Shown here: positions 1 to 8,723 of the stretch, piece by piece
Layout of the letters: each line of letters starts with the position of its first letter
How positions within the stretch are numbered: position 1 is the first letter of the stretch
Source of the DNA: JACCZX01 sp963786295
GTDB lineage: Bacteria; Pseudomonadota; Gammaproteobacteria; Burkholderiales; Burkholderiaceae_F
Assembly (NCBI GenBank): GCA_963786295.1
Contig: CAWAYV010000034.1
Span: 62,001 to 126,000, forward strand
Direction of reading: 5' to 3'
DNA length: 64,000 bases
Position numbers and translations under genes: made by a program
The notes under the pieces: generated by a model
Databases searched by the model: none
Told to the model about the DNA's origin: nothing
Seen by the model: the letters and a program-made list of their open reading frames with translations, nothing else

Positions 1-1469
1 ATTCGCCGCTGCTCGTGGTCGACAGCGATGCACAAGCGGCACCCGCTGCGAAGGCCGCAGCGCCGCCTGCTTCTGCACCACCTGCTGCAGCGGCGCCAGT
101 GGCTGCGCCTTCGGCGACCAGCCAACCGTCGGCGGGCACGGTCGAAGTCACCGTCCCCGACATTGGCGACTTCAAAGATGTCGAAGTCATTGAGCTGCTG
201 GTCAAGCCTGGCGACGCCGTCGCCAAGGACCAATCGCTGATTACGGTGGAAAGCGACAAGGCGTCGATGGAAATTCCTTCGTCGCACGCCGGAGTGATCA
301 AAGAACTGAAGATCAAGCTTGGCGACAAGGTATCCAAGGGAACGCCGGTGGCGACGCTGGCAGCGGCGGTGGCGGCGCAAAAACCAGCGCAAGTAGCAGC
401 GACCGCGCAGGGGTCGACGACTGCGCCGGCGGCGACGCCCGAGCAAAAGGCGGACGTCGAAACGCCGACGCGCTCGCACGCTTTTGCTACCGAAATGGGA
501 GCACGGCCGGAGCCACTGGACCTCGGTCCCGCACCCGGCGCGAAGCCGCACGCATCGCCTTCGGTACGCAAGTTCGCACGCGAGCTGGGCGTGGATTTGG
601 CGGCCGTGCGAGGCAGCGGTGCCAAGGGACGCATTACCGAAGACGATGTGCGCGCGCACGTTAAGGGTGTGATGGCGAGCGGCGTGAGGCCGGCGAGTAT
701 TGGAACAGCCCCGGCGTCCGGCGTGCCATCGCATCTTCCTCCATGGCCGCAAATCGATTTTGCAAAATTCGGCCCGATCAAGCGCGTCGAAATGTCGCGC
801 ATCCGCAAAATCTCCGGCCCGGCGCTGACGCGAAATTGGGTGACGATTCCGCATGTCACCAATCACGATGACGCCGATATCACTGAACTCGAAGCCTTCC
901 GTGTGCAGCTGAACAAGGAGAACGAAAAAAGCGGCATCAAGCTCACGATGCTGGCGTTTCTGATTAAGGCGTGTGTCGCGGCGCTGAAAAAATTTCCCGA
1001 ATTCAATTCTTCGATCGATGCCGCGACCGGTGATGCCGTGATCCTGAAGGAGTATTTCAATATCGGCTTCGCTGCCGACACGCCGAATGGATTGGTCGTG
1101 CCGGTGGTCAAAGACGCCGACCAAAAAGGGGTCATCGATATCGCGCAGGAAACGAGTGCGCTCGCGGCGAAGGCGCGCGACGGCAAGCTCGGCCCGACGG
1201 ACATGCAGGGCGGCACGTTCTCGATCTCATCGCTCGGCGGCATCGGTGGCACGTACTTCACGCCGATCATCAACGCGCCGGAAGTTGCGATCCTCGGCGT
1301 ATGCCGCTCGCAAATGCGCCCGGTGTGGGACGGCAAGCAGTTCGCGCCGCGCCTGATCCTGCCGCTGTCGTTGTCGTGGGATCACCGCGTCGTTGACGGC
1401 GCCGGTGCTGCACGGTTCAACGCGTTCCTGGCGCAAGTGCTCGCGGACTTTCGCAGAGTGCTTCTATGA
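1..1469 (+). CDS. aceF: Pyruvate dehydrogenase E2 (dihydrolipoamide acetyltransferase), 5' end outside window
   Basis: Acetyltransferase core of the pyruvate dehydrogenase complex, moving the acetyl group from lipoate to CoA. The frame is open to the left edge, so the N-terminus (and probably another lipoyl domain) lies outside. Counting from the GTG at 15, an Ala/Pro linker is followed by a lipoyl domain (about 42-118, lipoyl Lys82 in ESDKASME), a second flexible linker, an E3/E1-binding domain (about 178-216) and the catalytic domain, ending with the DHRVVDG active-site motif (His457, Asp461). The protein ends FRRVLL, as usual for the family. Four bases separate the stop from the next gene, and lpdA follows, so this is one operon. 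Confidence 0.95.
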   Translation, partial: SPLLVVDSDAQAAPAAKAAAPPASAPPAAAAPVAAPSATSQPSAGTVEVTVPDIGDFKDVEVIELLVKPGDAVAKDQSLITVESDKASMEIPSSHAGVIKELKIKLGDKVSKGTPVATLAAAVAAQKPAQVAATAQGSTTAPAATPEQKADVETPTRSHAFATEMGARPEPLDLGPAPGAKPHASPSVRKFARELGVDLAAVRGSGAKGRITEDDVRAHVKGVMASGVRPASIGTAPASGVPSHLPPWPQIDFAKFGPIKRVEMSRIRKISGPALTRNWVTIPHVTNHDDADITELEAFRVQLNKENEKSGIKLTMLAFLIKACVAALKKFPEFNSSIDAATGDAVILKEYFNIGFAADTPNGLVVPVVKDADQKGVIDIAQETSALAAKARDGKLGPTDMQGGTFSISSLGGIGGTYFTPIINAPEVAILGVCRSQMRPVWDGKQFAPRLILPLSLSWDHRVVDGAGAARFNAFLAQVLADFRRVLL

Positions 1470-1473
1470 AGCG

Positions 1474-2076
1474 ATGACGACGATCGTTGTTGTGAAGAAA
1501 AACGAGGAAATCGCAATTGCTTCCGATGCGCTGGTGACGTTCGGAGAAACTCGACTGCCGCATGGTTACGAAGTCAACGAGAAGATTTTTTCGATCGGCG
1601 ATTCGTACATCGGCCTGGCCGGCAGCACTGCACACTTCGTGGTACTTGCCGAAGCGATGCGGCACCTTGGCGACGATTGCAAGCTCGGTAGCCGCGAACA
1701 GGTTTTCAGCACCTTTCAACGCTTGCACGTCGTCTTGAAAGACAAGTTTTTTCTGAATCCCAAAGAAGACGATTCTGATCCGTACGAGTCTTCTCAAATC
1801 ACCGCCTTGATTGCGAACCCATCGGGAATCTACGGTGTGTATTCGTATCGCGAGGTGTTCAGTTTTGATCGCTTCTGGGGCATCGGTTCGGGCCGCAACT
1901 TTGCATTGGGTGCGATGCACGCGACGTATGACCGTGCGAAGAACGCGCGCAATGTTGCAGAAATCGGCATCAAGGCGGGCGCCGAGTTCGACAAGAGCTC
2001 ATCGCTACCGCTACGCGTGTTCAGCTTTCGAACGGGCTCTTCTGCCGTCCGCGAACCACAACAGGAAGAGCAATGA
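1474..2076 (+). CDS. Betaproteobacterial proteasome homologue (BPH-type Ntn hydrolase)
   Basis: A 200-residue protein of the proteasome beta-subunit/HslV fold. If the initiator Met is removed, the next residue is Thr1, with Asp17 in IAIASDA and a Lys at position 36 in NEKIF that fits the Lys33 of the Thr1/Asp17/Lys33 catalytic set. A later GIGSGRNFALGAM segment matches the family's GSG motif. I chose ATG 1474 because it places Thr directly after Met; the open frame runs upstream to 1393 but overlaps aceF. Known family: BPH forms double-ring self-compartmentalised particles. The gene sits between aceF (4-base gap) and lpdA (ATGA overlap), so it should be co-expressed with pyruvate dehydrogenase. 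No ATPase partner is visible beside it. The function in the cell is unknown to me. Confidence 0.82.
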   Translation: MTTIVVVKKNEEIAIASDALVTFGETRLPHGYEVNEKIFSIGDSYIGLAGSTAHFVVLAEAMRHLGDDCKLGSREQVFSTFQRLHVVLKDKFFLNPKEDDSDPYESSQITALIANPSGIYGVYSYREVFSFDRFWGIGSGRNFALGAMHATYDRAKNARNVAEIGIKAGAEFDKSSSLPLRVFSFRTGSSAVREPQQEEQ

Positions 2077-3848
2077 GCGCTATCGAAGTGCTGGTTCCGG
2101 ACATCGGCGACTTCAAAGATGTCGAAGTGATCGAGGTCTTGGTCAAACCCGGCGACACGATTGCCAAGGACCAGTCGCTGATTACCGTCGAGAGCGACAA
2201 GGCGTCGATGGAGATTCCGTCGTCGGCGGCAGGTGTCATCAAGGAACTGCGCGTCAAGCTCGGCGATAAGGTGTCCAAGGGCAGCGCGGTGTTGTCGCTC
2301 GAAGCGTCGTCAACCGAAGCTGAGCCCGCCCCCGCTCCTGCACCACCGGCGGCCGCGCCGGCCGCGGCTGTATCGGCGGCAGCGTCCGTGGCGCGTTCTG
2401 TCGATGACGATCAGCCAGACATCGAATGCGATGTGCTTGTGCTGGGCGCCGGCCCTGGTGGATATTCCGCGGCGTTTCGCTCTGCGGACCTCGGCAAGAA
2501 GACGGTGCTCGTCGAGCGCTATGCGACGCTCGGCGGTGTGTGCCTGAACGTCGGCTGCATTCCCTCGAAAGCGCTGCTGCACGTGGCCGCGGTGATGGAT
2601 GAAGCGTCGCACTTCGCGAACATCGGCGTCGATTTCGGAAAGCCGTCGCTCGATCTCGATAAGTTACGCGCACACAAGTCGAAAGTGGTTGGCAAGCTGA
2701 CCGGCGGGCTCAATACGATGGCCAAGGCGCGCAAAGTGACAGTGTTGCGCGGTGTCGGCAAGTTTGTCGGACCGCATCGGTTACAGATCGATATCACTAC
2801 CGGTGATGGGCGCGAAACCAGCGGCGAGAAAAAAGTGGTGCGCTTTGCGAAAGCGATCATTGCTGCCGGCTCGCAGTCGGCGAGGCTCCCATTTATTCCC
2901 GATGATCCTCGCATCGTCGATTCAACCGGCGCGTTGGAACTGAGTGCAGTGCCGAAGCGCATGCTGGTGATCGGCGGCGGGATTATTGGACTCGAGATGG
3001 CCACGGTGTACTCGACACTCGGCGCGCGCATCGAAGTCGTCGAGATGCTGGACGGCCTGATGACGGGTGCGGACCGCGACCTCGTCAAGGTATGGCAAAA
3101 ATTCAACGAGAAGCGTTTCGACAAGTTGATGCTGAAAACCCGGAGCGTCGGCGTCGAGGCAAAGGCCGAAGGGATTCTCGTCAAGTTCGAGGGAGAGCAG
3201 GCGCCGCCCGATCCGCAGCTGTATGACCTGGTGTTGCTTAGCGTCGGCCGTTCGCCCAACGGCAAGGCGATCGCCGCCGACAAAGCGGGCGTCGCGGTGA
3301 CGGAGCGCGGATTCATCGAGGTCGATCGGCAAATGCGCACCAACGTGCCGCACATCTTTGCCATCGGTGACATCGTCGGCAATCCGATGCTCGCGCACAA
3401 GGCGGTGCACGAAGGACATGTCGCCGCCGAAGCGGCGGCGGGCGAGAAAAGCTACTTCGACGCGCGCGTGATTCCGTCGGTGGCCTACACCGATCCGGAA
3501 ATCGCCTGGGCCGGGGCCACCGAAGAAGAAGCCAAGACGCAGGGCATCAAGGTAAAAGTGGGCAAGTTTCCGTGGCAGGCCAGCGGGCGCGCGATTGCCA
3601 ACGGCCGCGACGAAGGCTTTACGAAGCTTATTTTCGATGCGTCGACGCACCGCATCATCGGCGGCGGGATCGTCGGCACGCACGCAGGTGACCTGATCAG
3701 TGAGGTCGCGCTCGCGATCGAGATGGGGGCGGACGAGGTCGATATCGGCAAGACCATCCACCCGCACCCGACGCTCAGCGAGTCGATTGGAATGGCGGCC
3801 GAAGTGGCTCACGGCACATGCACGGATTTGCCGCCGCAGCGCAAGTGA
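2073..3848 (+). CDS. lpdA: Dihydrolipoyl dehydrogenase (E3) with N-terminal lipoyl domain
   Basis: FAD-dependent E3 that reoxidises dihydrolipoate and passes electrons to NAD+. It is 591 residues, longer than plain E3 (about 470), because it starts with a lipoyl domain (1-77, lipoyl Lys43) and an Ala/Pro linker (about 80-112). The FAD-binding GAGPGG motif is at about 125-130, the redox disulfide is Cys157/Cys162 in GGVCLNVGCIPSK, an NAD-binding GGGIIG motif follows, and the C-terminal HPHPTLSE holds the catalytic His. The start codon overlaps the stop of the preceding proteasome homologue (ATGA), implying translational coupling. The lipoyl domain is almost identical to the one in the upstream E2. 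Confidence 0.96.
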   Translation: MSAIEVLVPDIGDFKDVEVIEVLVKPGDTIAKDQSLITVESDKASMEIPSSAAGVIKELRVKLGDKVSKGSAVLSLEASSTEAEPAPAPAPPAAAPAAAVSAAASVARSVDDDQPDIECDVLVLGAGPGGYSAAFRSADLGKKTVLVERYATLGGVCLNVGCIPSKALLHVAAVMDEASHFANIGVDFGKPSLDLDKLRAHKSKVVGKLTGGLNTMAKARKVTVLRGVGKFVGPHRLQIDITTGDGRETSGEKKVVRFAKAIIAAGSQSARLPFIPDDPRIVDSTGALELSAVPKRMLVIGGGIIGLEMATVYSTLGARIEVVEMLDGLMTGADRDLVKVWQKFNEKRFDKLMLKTRSVGVEAKAEGILVKFEGEQAPPDPQLYDLVLLSVGRSPNGKAIAADKAGVAVTERGFIEVDRQMRTNVPHIFAIGDIVGNPMLAHKAVHEGHVAAEAAAGEKSYFDARVIPSVAYTDPEIAWAGATEEEAKTQGIKVKVGKFPWQASGRAIANGRDEGFTKLIFDASTHRIIGGGIVGTHAGDLISEVALAIEMGADEVDIGKTIHPHPTLSESIGMAAEVAHGTCTDLPPQRK

Positions 3849-3982
3849 CGTTGCGTGCTCTTGCCCCACGGGCCTTAGCCGGCTTCGTCCATCCGGATGC
3901 GTGCGGCGCGATTGATTTGTAGTCCCCAAGCCGTACCCTATAGAGCCTCGGTACTTCTTTCGTCGATTCAAGTCATCGGGCG

Positions 3983-5161
3983 ATGGGCTTTCTCGAATTT
4001 CTCGCCGCAGGCGCCGCGCCCGAAGCGGCCGCTGCCGATGAGTATCCCAACGGTGCAATGCGCTGGTCCGATCCGCACACCTGGGGTGGCAGCTTGCCAG
4101 CCAGCGGCGAGGCCGTCACTGTCGACGTCGGACGCACGCTGATCATTGATCAGGACATTGATGTAGGGTCACTGCACATCAAAGGCACCGCGATCGTCGA
4201 ACGGCGCGACATCTCGATCGGCGCCGAATGGATCCTGGTCGAAGGCGCCGGTGCGTTGATTGCCGGTAGCGCTGAGCAGCCGTTCAAGCAGCGACTGCAT
4301 ATCACGTTGTGTTCGAGCGCGTCGGAGCAGCGTGCAACTGCGCATCCGCAGTTGGGCAGCAAATTTCTGGCGGCGCTCAATGGCGGAACGATAGATTTGC
4401 ACGGTGAAGCGCGTACATCCTGGGTGTCGCTCGGCAACAGCACCGCGCCCGGCCACGACACGCTGCGCCTGGCGCAGCCGGTCGATTGGCGCGCCGGAGA
4501 GCGCGTTGCTATCGCTTCGGGCGCCGATCATTGCCTGCTCGAAGAACGGGCGATCAACGATGTCGGCGCCGATTGCCTCACCGTCCACCTGGCGACGCCG
4601 GTGTGGCATCGGCATCATGGCAAGTACGCTCCGCTACGGCACGTGTTGCCGGGTTCGATTGGCAAAGTAGTGCTGCTGTCGCGCAATATCGTGATCGAAG
4701 GGTGCGCCGATTCAGAGCGCAACAGCGTCGGCGCGTATTGCCTGATCGCGGGCACCGCGGAGAACCCCGCGCGCCATTCGATCGGCCGCTTCTCCGGCGT
4801 TGAGTTCCGCCGCATGGGTCAATTCAATCGCCCCGGCCGGTACCCTCTGCATTGGCACGACAACGGTGATGCAGCCGACAGTTCGGTCATCGGCTGCTTG
4901 ATTCATCAGTCTTATCAGCGTGGCATTGTCACGGTGGGCTCGCGCCACGTCCGGATCAGCGGCAACGTAGTGATGAAGCCCTATGGCCACGGCTATATCG
5001 TGGAAAGCGAAGACAATTCGCCGCAATTGGTGACGACGAACCTGGCCTTGCGTCCACGCGTGGTCCGCTTCGCCGATCAAAAGATGCGCAGCTACTGCGA
5101 GCATCGCCCGCGCGCATTCTGGATCGTGCAGTCCGCCGCCGCGCGCACTCCGGCCCACTAG
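3983..5161 (+). CDS. G8-domain right-handed beta-helix protein, CEMIP/TMEM2-like
   Basis: A 392-residue protein with a G8 domain near the N-terminus (about 25-130: WSDPHTWGG, then LPASGEAVTVDVGRTLIID and a late GSAEQPF). The remainder matches the beta-helix part of animal CEMIP/TMEM2 proteins, including LSRNIVIEG, GVEFRRMGQ, RYPLHWHDNGD and GHGYIVESED. Family knowledge: animal members bind or degrade hyaluronan; the bacterial role is not known. The protein stops soon after the motif RAFWI, where the family normally continues, so it may be C-terminally short. ATG 3983 is the first start in an open frame that begins at 3944, and no clear signal peptide is visible. It stands alone between lpdA and rpiA. 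Confidence 0.7.
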   Translation: MGFLEFLAAGAAPEAAAADEYPNGAMRWSDPHTWGGSLPASGEAVTVDVGRTLIIDQDIDVGSLHIKGTAIVERRDISIGAEWILVEGAGALIAGSAEQPFKQRLHITLCSSASEQRATAHPQLGSKFLAALNGGTIDLHGEARTSWVSLGNSTAPGHDTLRLAQPVDWRAGERVAIASGADHCLLEERAINDVGADCLTVHLATPVWHRHHGKYAPLRHVLPGSIGKVVLLSRNIVIEGCADSERNSVGAYCLIAGTAENPARHSIGRFSGVEFRRMGQFNRPGRYPLHWHDNGDAADSSVIGCLIHQSYQRGIVTVGSRHVRISGNVVMKPYGHGYIVESEDNSPQLVTTNLALRPRVVRFADQKMRSYCEHRPRAFWIVQSAAARTPAH

Positions 5162-5219
5162 TTCTTCATATCCCCGCGGCGCGCCGTATCATTCGACGCG
5201 GGGCAGCCGCGGGCGCAGC

Positions 5220-5918
5220 ATGTCGACGCAAGACGAACTCAAACGATCGGTCGCGCGAGCCGCGATTCGCTTCGTCGAGGATGGCGAAATCATCGGCGTC
5301 GGCACCGGCTCGACGGCCGACTACTTTATCGACGAGCTCGGATCGTTAAGACACCGAATTGCAGGTGCCGTGCCGAGCTCGGAGCGCAGCGCGACACGAC
5401 TTGCTCACCACGGAATTCGCTTGTTCGATCTGAACGAGGTCGAATCGTTGTCGGTCTACGTCGATGGCGCCGATCAAATCGACGCTGAATTTTCGATGAT
5501 CAAGGGTGGTGGCGGTGCGCTGACGCGCGAGAAGATCGTCGCCGCGGTGGCACAGACGTTTGTTTGCATTGCCGACGAAAGCAAGAAAGTAGGGAGGCTC
5601 GGCGGCTTTCCCTTGCCGGTGGAAGTCATTCCGATTGCGTGTGCCTACGTGATGCGCGAGCTGACGAGGCATGGCGTACCCAAGGTGCGTTCCGGATTTA
5701 CCACCGATAACGGCAACACGATCATCGACGTGCATGATCCGCAGATACACGATGCGCGCGCGCTCGAACGACGCATCGACAGCATTGCAGGTGTAGTCAC
5801 CAACGGTCTGTTCGCAGTGCGCGGCGCCGATGTTCTCCTGCTGGGGACCGCTGAGGGTGTGATCGAATCGCGGCGACCCCCCGAGCACATCGGGAATCCA
5901 TGGCAACCCGAACCCTGA
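5220..5918 (+). CDS. rpiA: Ribose-5-phosphate isomerase A
   Basis: Interconverts ribose 5-phosphate and ribulose 5-phosphate in the pentose phosphate pathway (cytosolic). It is 232 residues, the usual length. Family motifs are visible: GVGTGSTADYFIDEL (phosphate-binding loop), DGADQID, and KGGGGALTREK with the catalytic Lys. An 8-base perfect inverted repeat (5173-5180 with 5206-5213) lies just before the start at 5220 and could fold over the ribosome-binding region; whether it regulates is unknown. The 3' end overlaps the next gene by 19 bases. Confidence 0.96.
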   Translation: MSTQDELKRSVARAAIRFVEDGEIIGVGTGSTADYFIDELGSLRHRIAGAVPSSERSATRLAHHGIRLFDLNEVESLSVYVDGADQIDAEFSMIKGGGGALTREKIVAAVAQTFVCIADESKKVGRLGGFPLPVEVIPIACAYVMRELTRHGVPKVRSGFTTDNGNTIIDVHDPQIHDARALERRIDSIAGVVTNGLFAVRGADVLLLGTAEGVIESRRPPEHIGNPWQPEP

Positions 5919-6625
5919 ACCGCTACGGCCGGCGCTCGGCGTTCGGCGCCCTTCTGAGCGGCATCGGTTGGCTTGTGGCTGCATTGATCGTCATCTCAGC
6001 AACGTACGTGACGGCCGCGGTCGCGCTCGGCGCGATTCCGGTCAATTCGTCGTTTGCGGAGTCACCCGAAGGAGTACCGATCTATCTGCGCACGAACGGT
6101 GTGCACGCGGAACTGATCCTGCCCACACGCGCCGGCAGCATCGACTGGAGCATCGAGCATCCGCCGGCGCACATGCGCTCGCTTGCCGAGCCGCTCGAGT
6201 GGATCGCATTCGGTTGGGGCGATCGCGGGTTTTTTGCGCACACTCCTACCTGGGCCGACTTGAAGCTGGGAACTGCGCTGATGGCGCTCAGCGGATTCGG
6301 CCCCGGCGCGATGCACGTCGAGTACATCGAGTCGCCGCGCGCGTACAAGGCGCGCGAGGTCAAGATCAGTCCGGAGCAATACGCGCGACTGGTCGCGTTC
6401 ATCCGGGCATCATTTACGCGTGACGCGACTGGTCGGCCCCATCGCACCAACTTGCCCGGCTACTTTTCAAGCGATGCGTTCTACGAGGCTAGCAGCGGCT
6501 ACAAGTTCTGGGTCACGTGCAACGACTGGGTGCGCAAGGCGCTGACCGACGCCGGAGTGCGAGCGCCGCTGTGGGCGCCGTTTGATACGGCCTTGTTTTA
6601 TCAGCTAGAAAAGATCAACAAATAA
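5900..6625 (+). CDS. DUF2459 / TIGR02117 family membrane-anchored protein
   Basis: A 241-residue protein with one N-terminal hydrophobic segment (about residues 17-43) and a soluble domain presumably outside the membrane. The conserved features are those of the DUF2459/TIGR02117 family: TNGVHAELILP, WIAFGWGDRGFF, LGTALMALSGFGPGAMHVEY, and a late YKFWVTCNDWV. The biochemical role of the family is not established. The start overlaps rpiA by 19 bases in another frame, so the two are probably co-transcribed. It is followed directly by the inverted-repeat locus. Confidence 0.85.
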   Translation: MATRTLNRYGRRSAFGALLSGIGWLVAALIVISATYVTAAVALGAIPVNSSFAESPEGVPIYLRTNGVHAELILPTRAGSIDWSIEHPPAHMRSLAEPLEWIAFGWGDRGFFAHTPTWADLKLGTALMALSGFGPGAMHVEYIESPRAYKAREVKISPEQYARLVAFIRASFTRDATGRPHRTNLPGYFSSDAFYEASSGYKFWVTCNDWVRKALTDAGVRAPLWAPFDTALFYQLEKINK

Positions 6626-6678
6626 GGCGCGTTCTGGGTAGGTCATGCAGCAGCGGCTGGCGCAGCTGCACCGCCTAC

Positions 6679-7072
6679 GTCGTCGGGCACTAAAGTGCCG
6701 ACCACTGCGGTACTCGCAGCCGCCGCGGCGAAACCGGGCTAAAGCACGGTTTCGCCGACGACCCGGCGTCTGCTCCGCTCCTCGGGCGACGCCTCAAAGG
6801 CGGCGCATCTGCGCCAGCCGCTGCTGTGCGACACTGCCTCGTGCGAGATGTTTTTCTTTTCCTCCCAACAGAGACATTGCCTCGCGCCAGCGTTTGGCGT
6901 AGCGGCGCTGCCTTCGGAGTCGTCGCCCGAGGAGCGGAGCGCCAGCGGGTCGTTAAGGGCCTGCCTGTTTGAGCGCAGCGAGTTTGCAGGCCCGCCGCTG
7001 GCGTGAGTACCGCAGGGTCGGCACTTTAGTGCCCGACGACTCAGGCAGCGCCGCTACGCCAAACGCTGGCGC
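6679..7072. repeat. Noncoding locus built from three inverted-repeat pairs plus hairpins
   Basis: The 458 bases between 6625 and 7084 hold no convincing gene. Three inverted pairs are visible: pair A 6679-6717 with 7003-7040 (about 38 bases, nearly perfect, centred on GGCACTAAAGTGCC), pair C 6772-6791 with 6921-6940 (20 bases, perfect), and pair B 6884-6913 with 7043-7072 (30 bases, perfect). A further local hairpin has an 11-base perfect stem (6726-6736 with 6747-6757, 10-base loop). Pair B crosses pairs A and C, so the whole cannot be one simple stem. It could be a miniature mobile element with rearranged ends, a recombination or repeat cassette, or a structured RNA. Confidence 0.75.
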
Positions 7073-7083
7073 GCTGCGACCAA

Positions 7084-7356
7084 TCAAGCACTCGGCGGGA
7101 CGTAGCCCGACGCGACGTCGGCGCCCTCGCCGAAGAAATGTTTTTCCATCTGCGTCAGCAGGTATTTGCGAGCACGTGTGTCAGCGAGATTGAGCCGGTT
7201 CTCATTGACGAGCATCGTCTGATGTTTCAGCCAGCCTGCCCACGCTTCCTTCGACACGTTTTCCCAAAGCCGCTTGCCCAGATCACCTGGCACTGGAGGA
7301 AAGTCAAGGCCTTCCGCTTCGCGGCCCAGTTTTACGCAGTTCACCATCCTCGCCAT
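7084..7356 (-). CDS. yggX: Probable Fe(2+)-trafficking protein, YggX family
   Basis: A 90-residue cytosolic protein thought to handle iron for Fe-S cluster protection and oxidative stress. The family pattern is clear: start MARMVNCVKLG with the conserved Cys7, then EGLDFPPVPGDLGKR, and KYLLTQMEKHFFGEG near the C-terminus. I chose the ATG at 7356 because MAR directly precedes the conserved NCVKLG, as in family members; the open frame extends further upstream only over argA. It lies 8 bases after argA on the same strand, an arrangement compatible with one transcript. Confidence 0.96.
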   Translation of the reverse strand: MARMVNCVKLGREAEGLDFPPVPGDLGKRLWENVSKEAWAGWLKHQTMLVNENRLNLADTRARKYLLTQMEKHFFGEGADVASGYVPPSA

Positions 7357-7364
7357 CTTCGCTC

Positions 7365-8723
7365 CTAAAGCTGCTTCAGCAGCACCTGCGAGCGGCGCTG
7401 CCAGTTGTACATGTTCTGTCGCTGCGGCGGCAGATCGTCCACCGTCGCCGGTTTGTATCCGCGCTTGATGAAGAAGTGCGCGGTGCGCGTGGTCAGGACG
7501 AACAACTTCGTGATGCCGGCTGCCTTTGCGCGCGCTTCTATCCGCTTCATCAGCCGCTCGCCGTCGCCGTACGCCTGATAGTCGGGATGCACGGTCAGAC
7601 ACGCGAGCTCGCCCATTTGTTCGCGCGGGAACGGATACAGAGCCGCGCAGCCAAAAATGAAGCCGTCGTGCTCGAGCACGACAAAGCGATCGATCTCGCG
7701 CTCGATCAGCTCGCGCGGCCGCTTGACCAGCGTGCCGTCGGCCTCCAACGGTTCTATCAGCTTGATGATGCCGCCGACGTCGTCGGCGGTTGCGTCGCGC
7801 AGTTGTTCGAGGTCTTCGGAGGCGACCATCGTGCCGACGCCTTCGTGTGTGAAGAGCTCCGCAAGCACGCTGCCGTCAAGCGCATAAGAAAGGATATGAG
7901 CGCGCGCGACGCCGCCTTTTAGCGCCTTGATCGCATAGCGCAGATTGAACGCAGCGTCGGGCTTGACTTCGCCGGTGGCAAGCAGCGCTTCGGCCGACTG
8001 CACCGTCAGTTCGCTGCGCAACTCGCCGTCAGCGCCGCGTACGCCTTCGGTTTCCGTCAGCAAAATGAGCTTGTCGGCTTTGACCGCGGTTGCAACTGCA
8101 CACGCGGTGTCTTCCATCGTCAGATTGAAAGCTTCACCGGTGGGCGAGAAGCCGAGAGGCGACAACAGGACGATCGCTCCATTGGACAGAGTAAAGCGCA
8201 ATGCATCGGCGTCGACCTTGCGCACAACGCCGGTCAATTGATAATCGATACCATCGATCACGCCAAGCGGGCGGGCGGTGACGAAATTGCCGCTCACTAC
8301 ACGCACTTTCGAATGCGCCATCGGAGTCGACGGCAGGCCCTGCGAAAACGCCGCCTCGATGTCCAGGCGAATCTCGCCGGATGCTTCTTTCGCGCATTCG
8401 AGCGCGCGTGCATCCGTAATGCGTATGTCGTTCGCGAAGCGTGCCTCGACCCCTTTTAACGCGAGTTGTGCCTGTACCTGAGGGCGCGAGCCGTGCACGA
8501 TCAACAGGCGGATCCCCATCGCGTTCAGCAGTGAAAGATCCTGAACCAGCGCCACCAGGTGGCCTGCCTCGATCAGCCCGCCCGCAAAACCCACGACGAA
8601 CGTTCTGCCGCGATGCGCGTGCACATACGGCGCAACGTCGCGCAACCATGCAACGAATCGCGCATGATCGCTGCTTGCCGCAGTTGGCGAGGCAATCGGC
8701 GCGGTGGTGACGGCATCGTTCAT
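7365..8723 (-). CDS. argA: N-acetylglutamate synthase
   Basis: Transfers acetyl from acetyl-CoA to glutamate, the first step of arginine synthesis. The protein has an amino acid kinase-like domain (about residues 20-290, with VVGFAGGLIEAGH and LLIVHGSRPQ) followed by a GNAT acetyltransferase domain (about 300-440, with CLTVHPDYQAYGDGERLM as the acetyl-CoA loop). ATG 8723 is preferred to the TTG two codons upstream. A TATACT-like -10 hexamer sits a few bases upstream of the start on the minus strand. It is divergent from hrpA. In proteobacteria this enzyme is typically inhibited by arginine. Confidence 0.94.
   Translation of the reverse strand: MNDAVTTAPIASPTAASSDHARFVAWLRDVAPYVHAHRGRTFVVGFAGGLIEAGHLVALVQDLSLLNAMGIRLLIVHGSRPQVQAQLALKGVEARFANDIRITDARALECAKEASGEIRLDIEAAFSQGLPSTPMAHSKVRVVSGNFVTARPLGVIDGIDYQLTGVVRKVDADALRFTLSNGAIVLLSPLGFSPTGEAFNLTMEDTACAVATAVKADKLILLTETEGVRGADGELRSELTVQSAEALLATGEVKPDAAFNLRYAIKALKGGVARAHILSYALDGSVLAELFTHEGVGTMVASEDLEQLRDATADDVGGIIKLIEPLEADGTLVKRPRELIEREIDRFVVLEHDGFIFGCAALYPFPREQMGELACLTVHPDYQAYGDGERLMKRIEARAKAAGITKLFVLTTRTAHFFIKRGYKPATVDDLPPQRQNMYNWQRRSQVLLKQL

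Noticed and set aside
5173..5213. Hairpin before rpiA as a terminator for the G8 gene
   Set aside because: The stem is long-looped (25 bases) and has no following T-run, so it is not a typical intrinsic terminator. It may only affect the ribosome-binding region.
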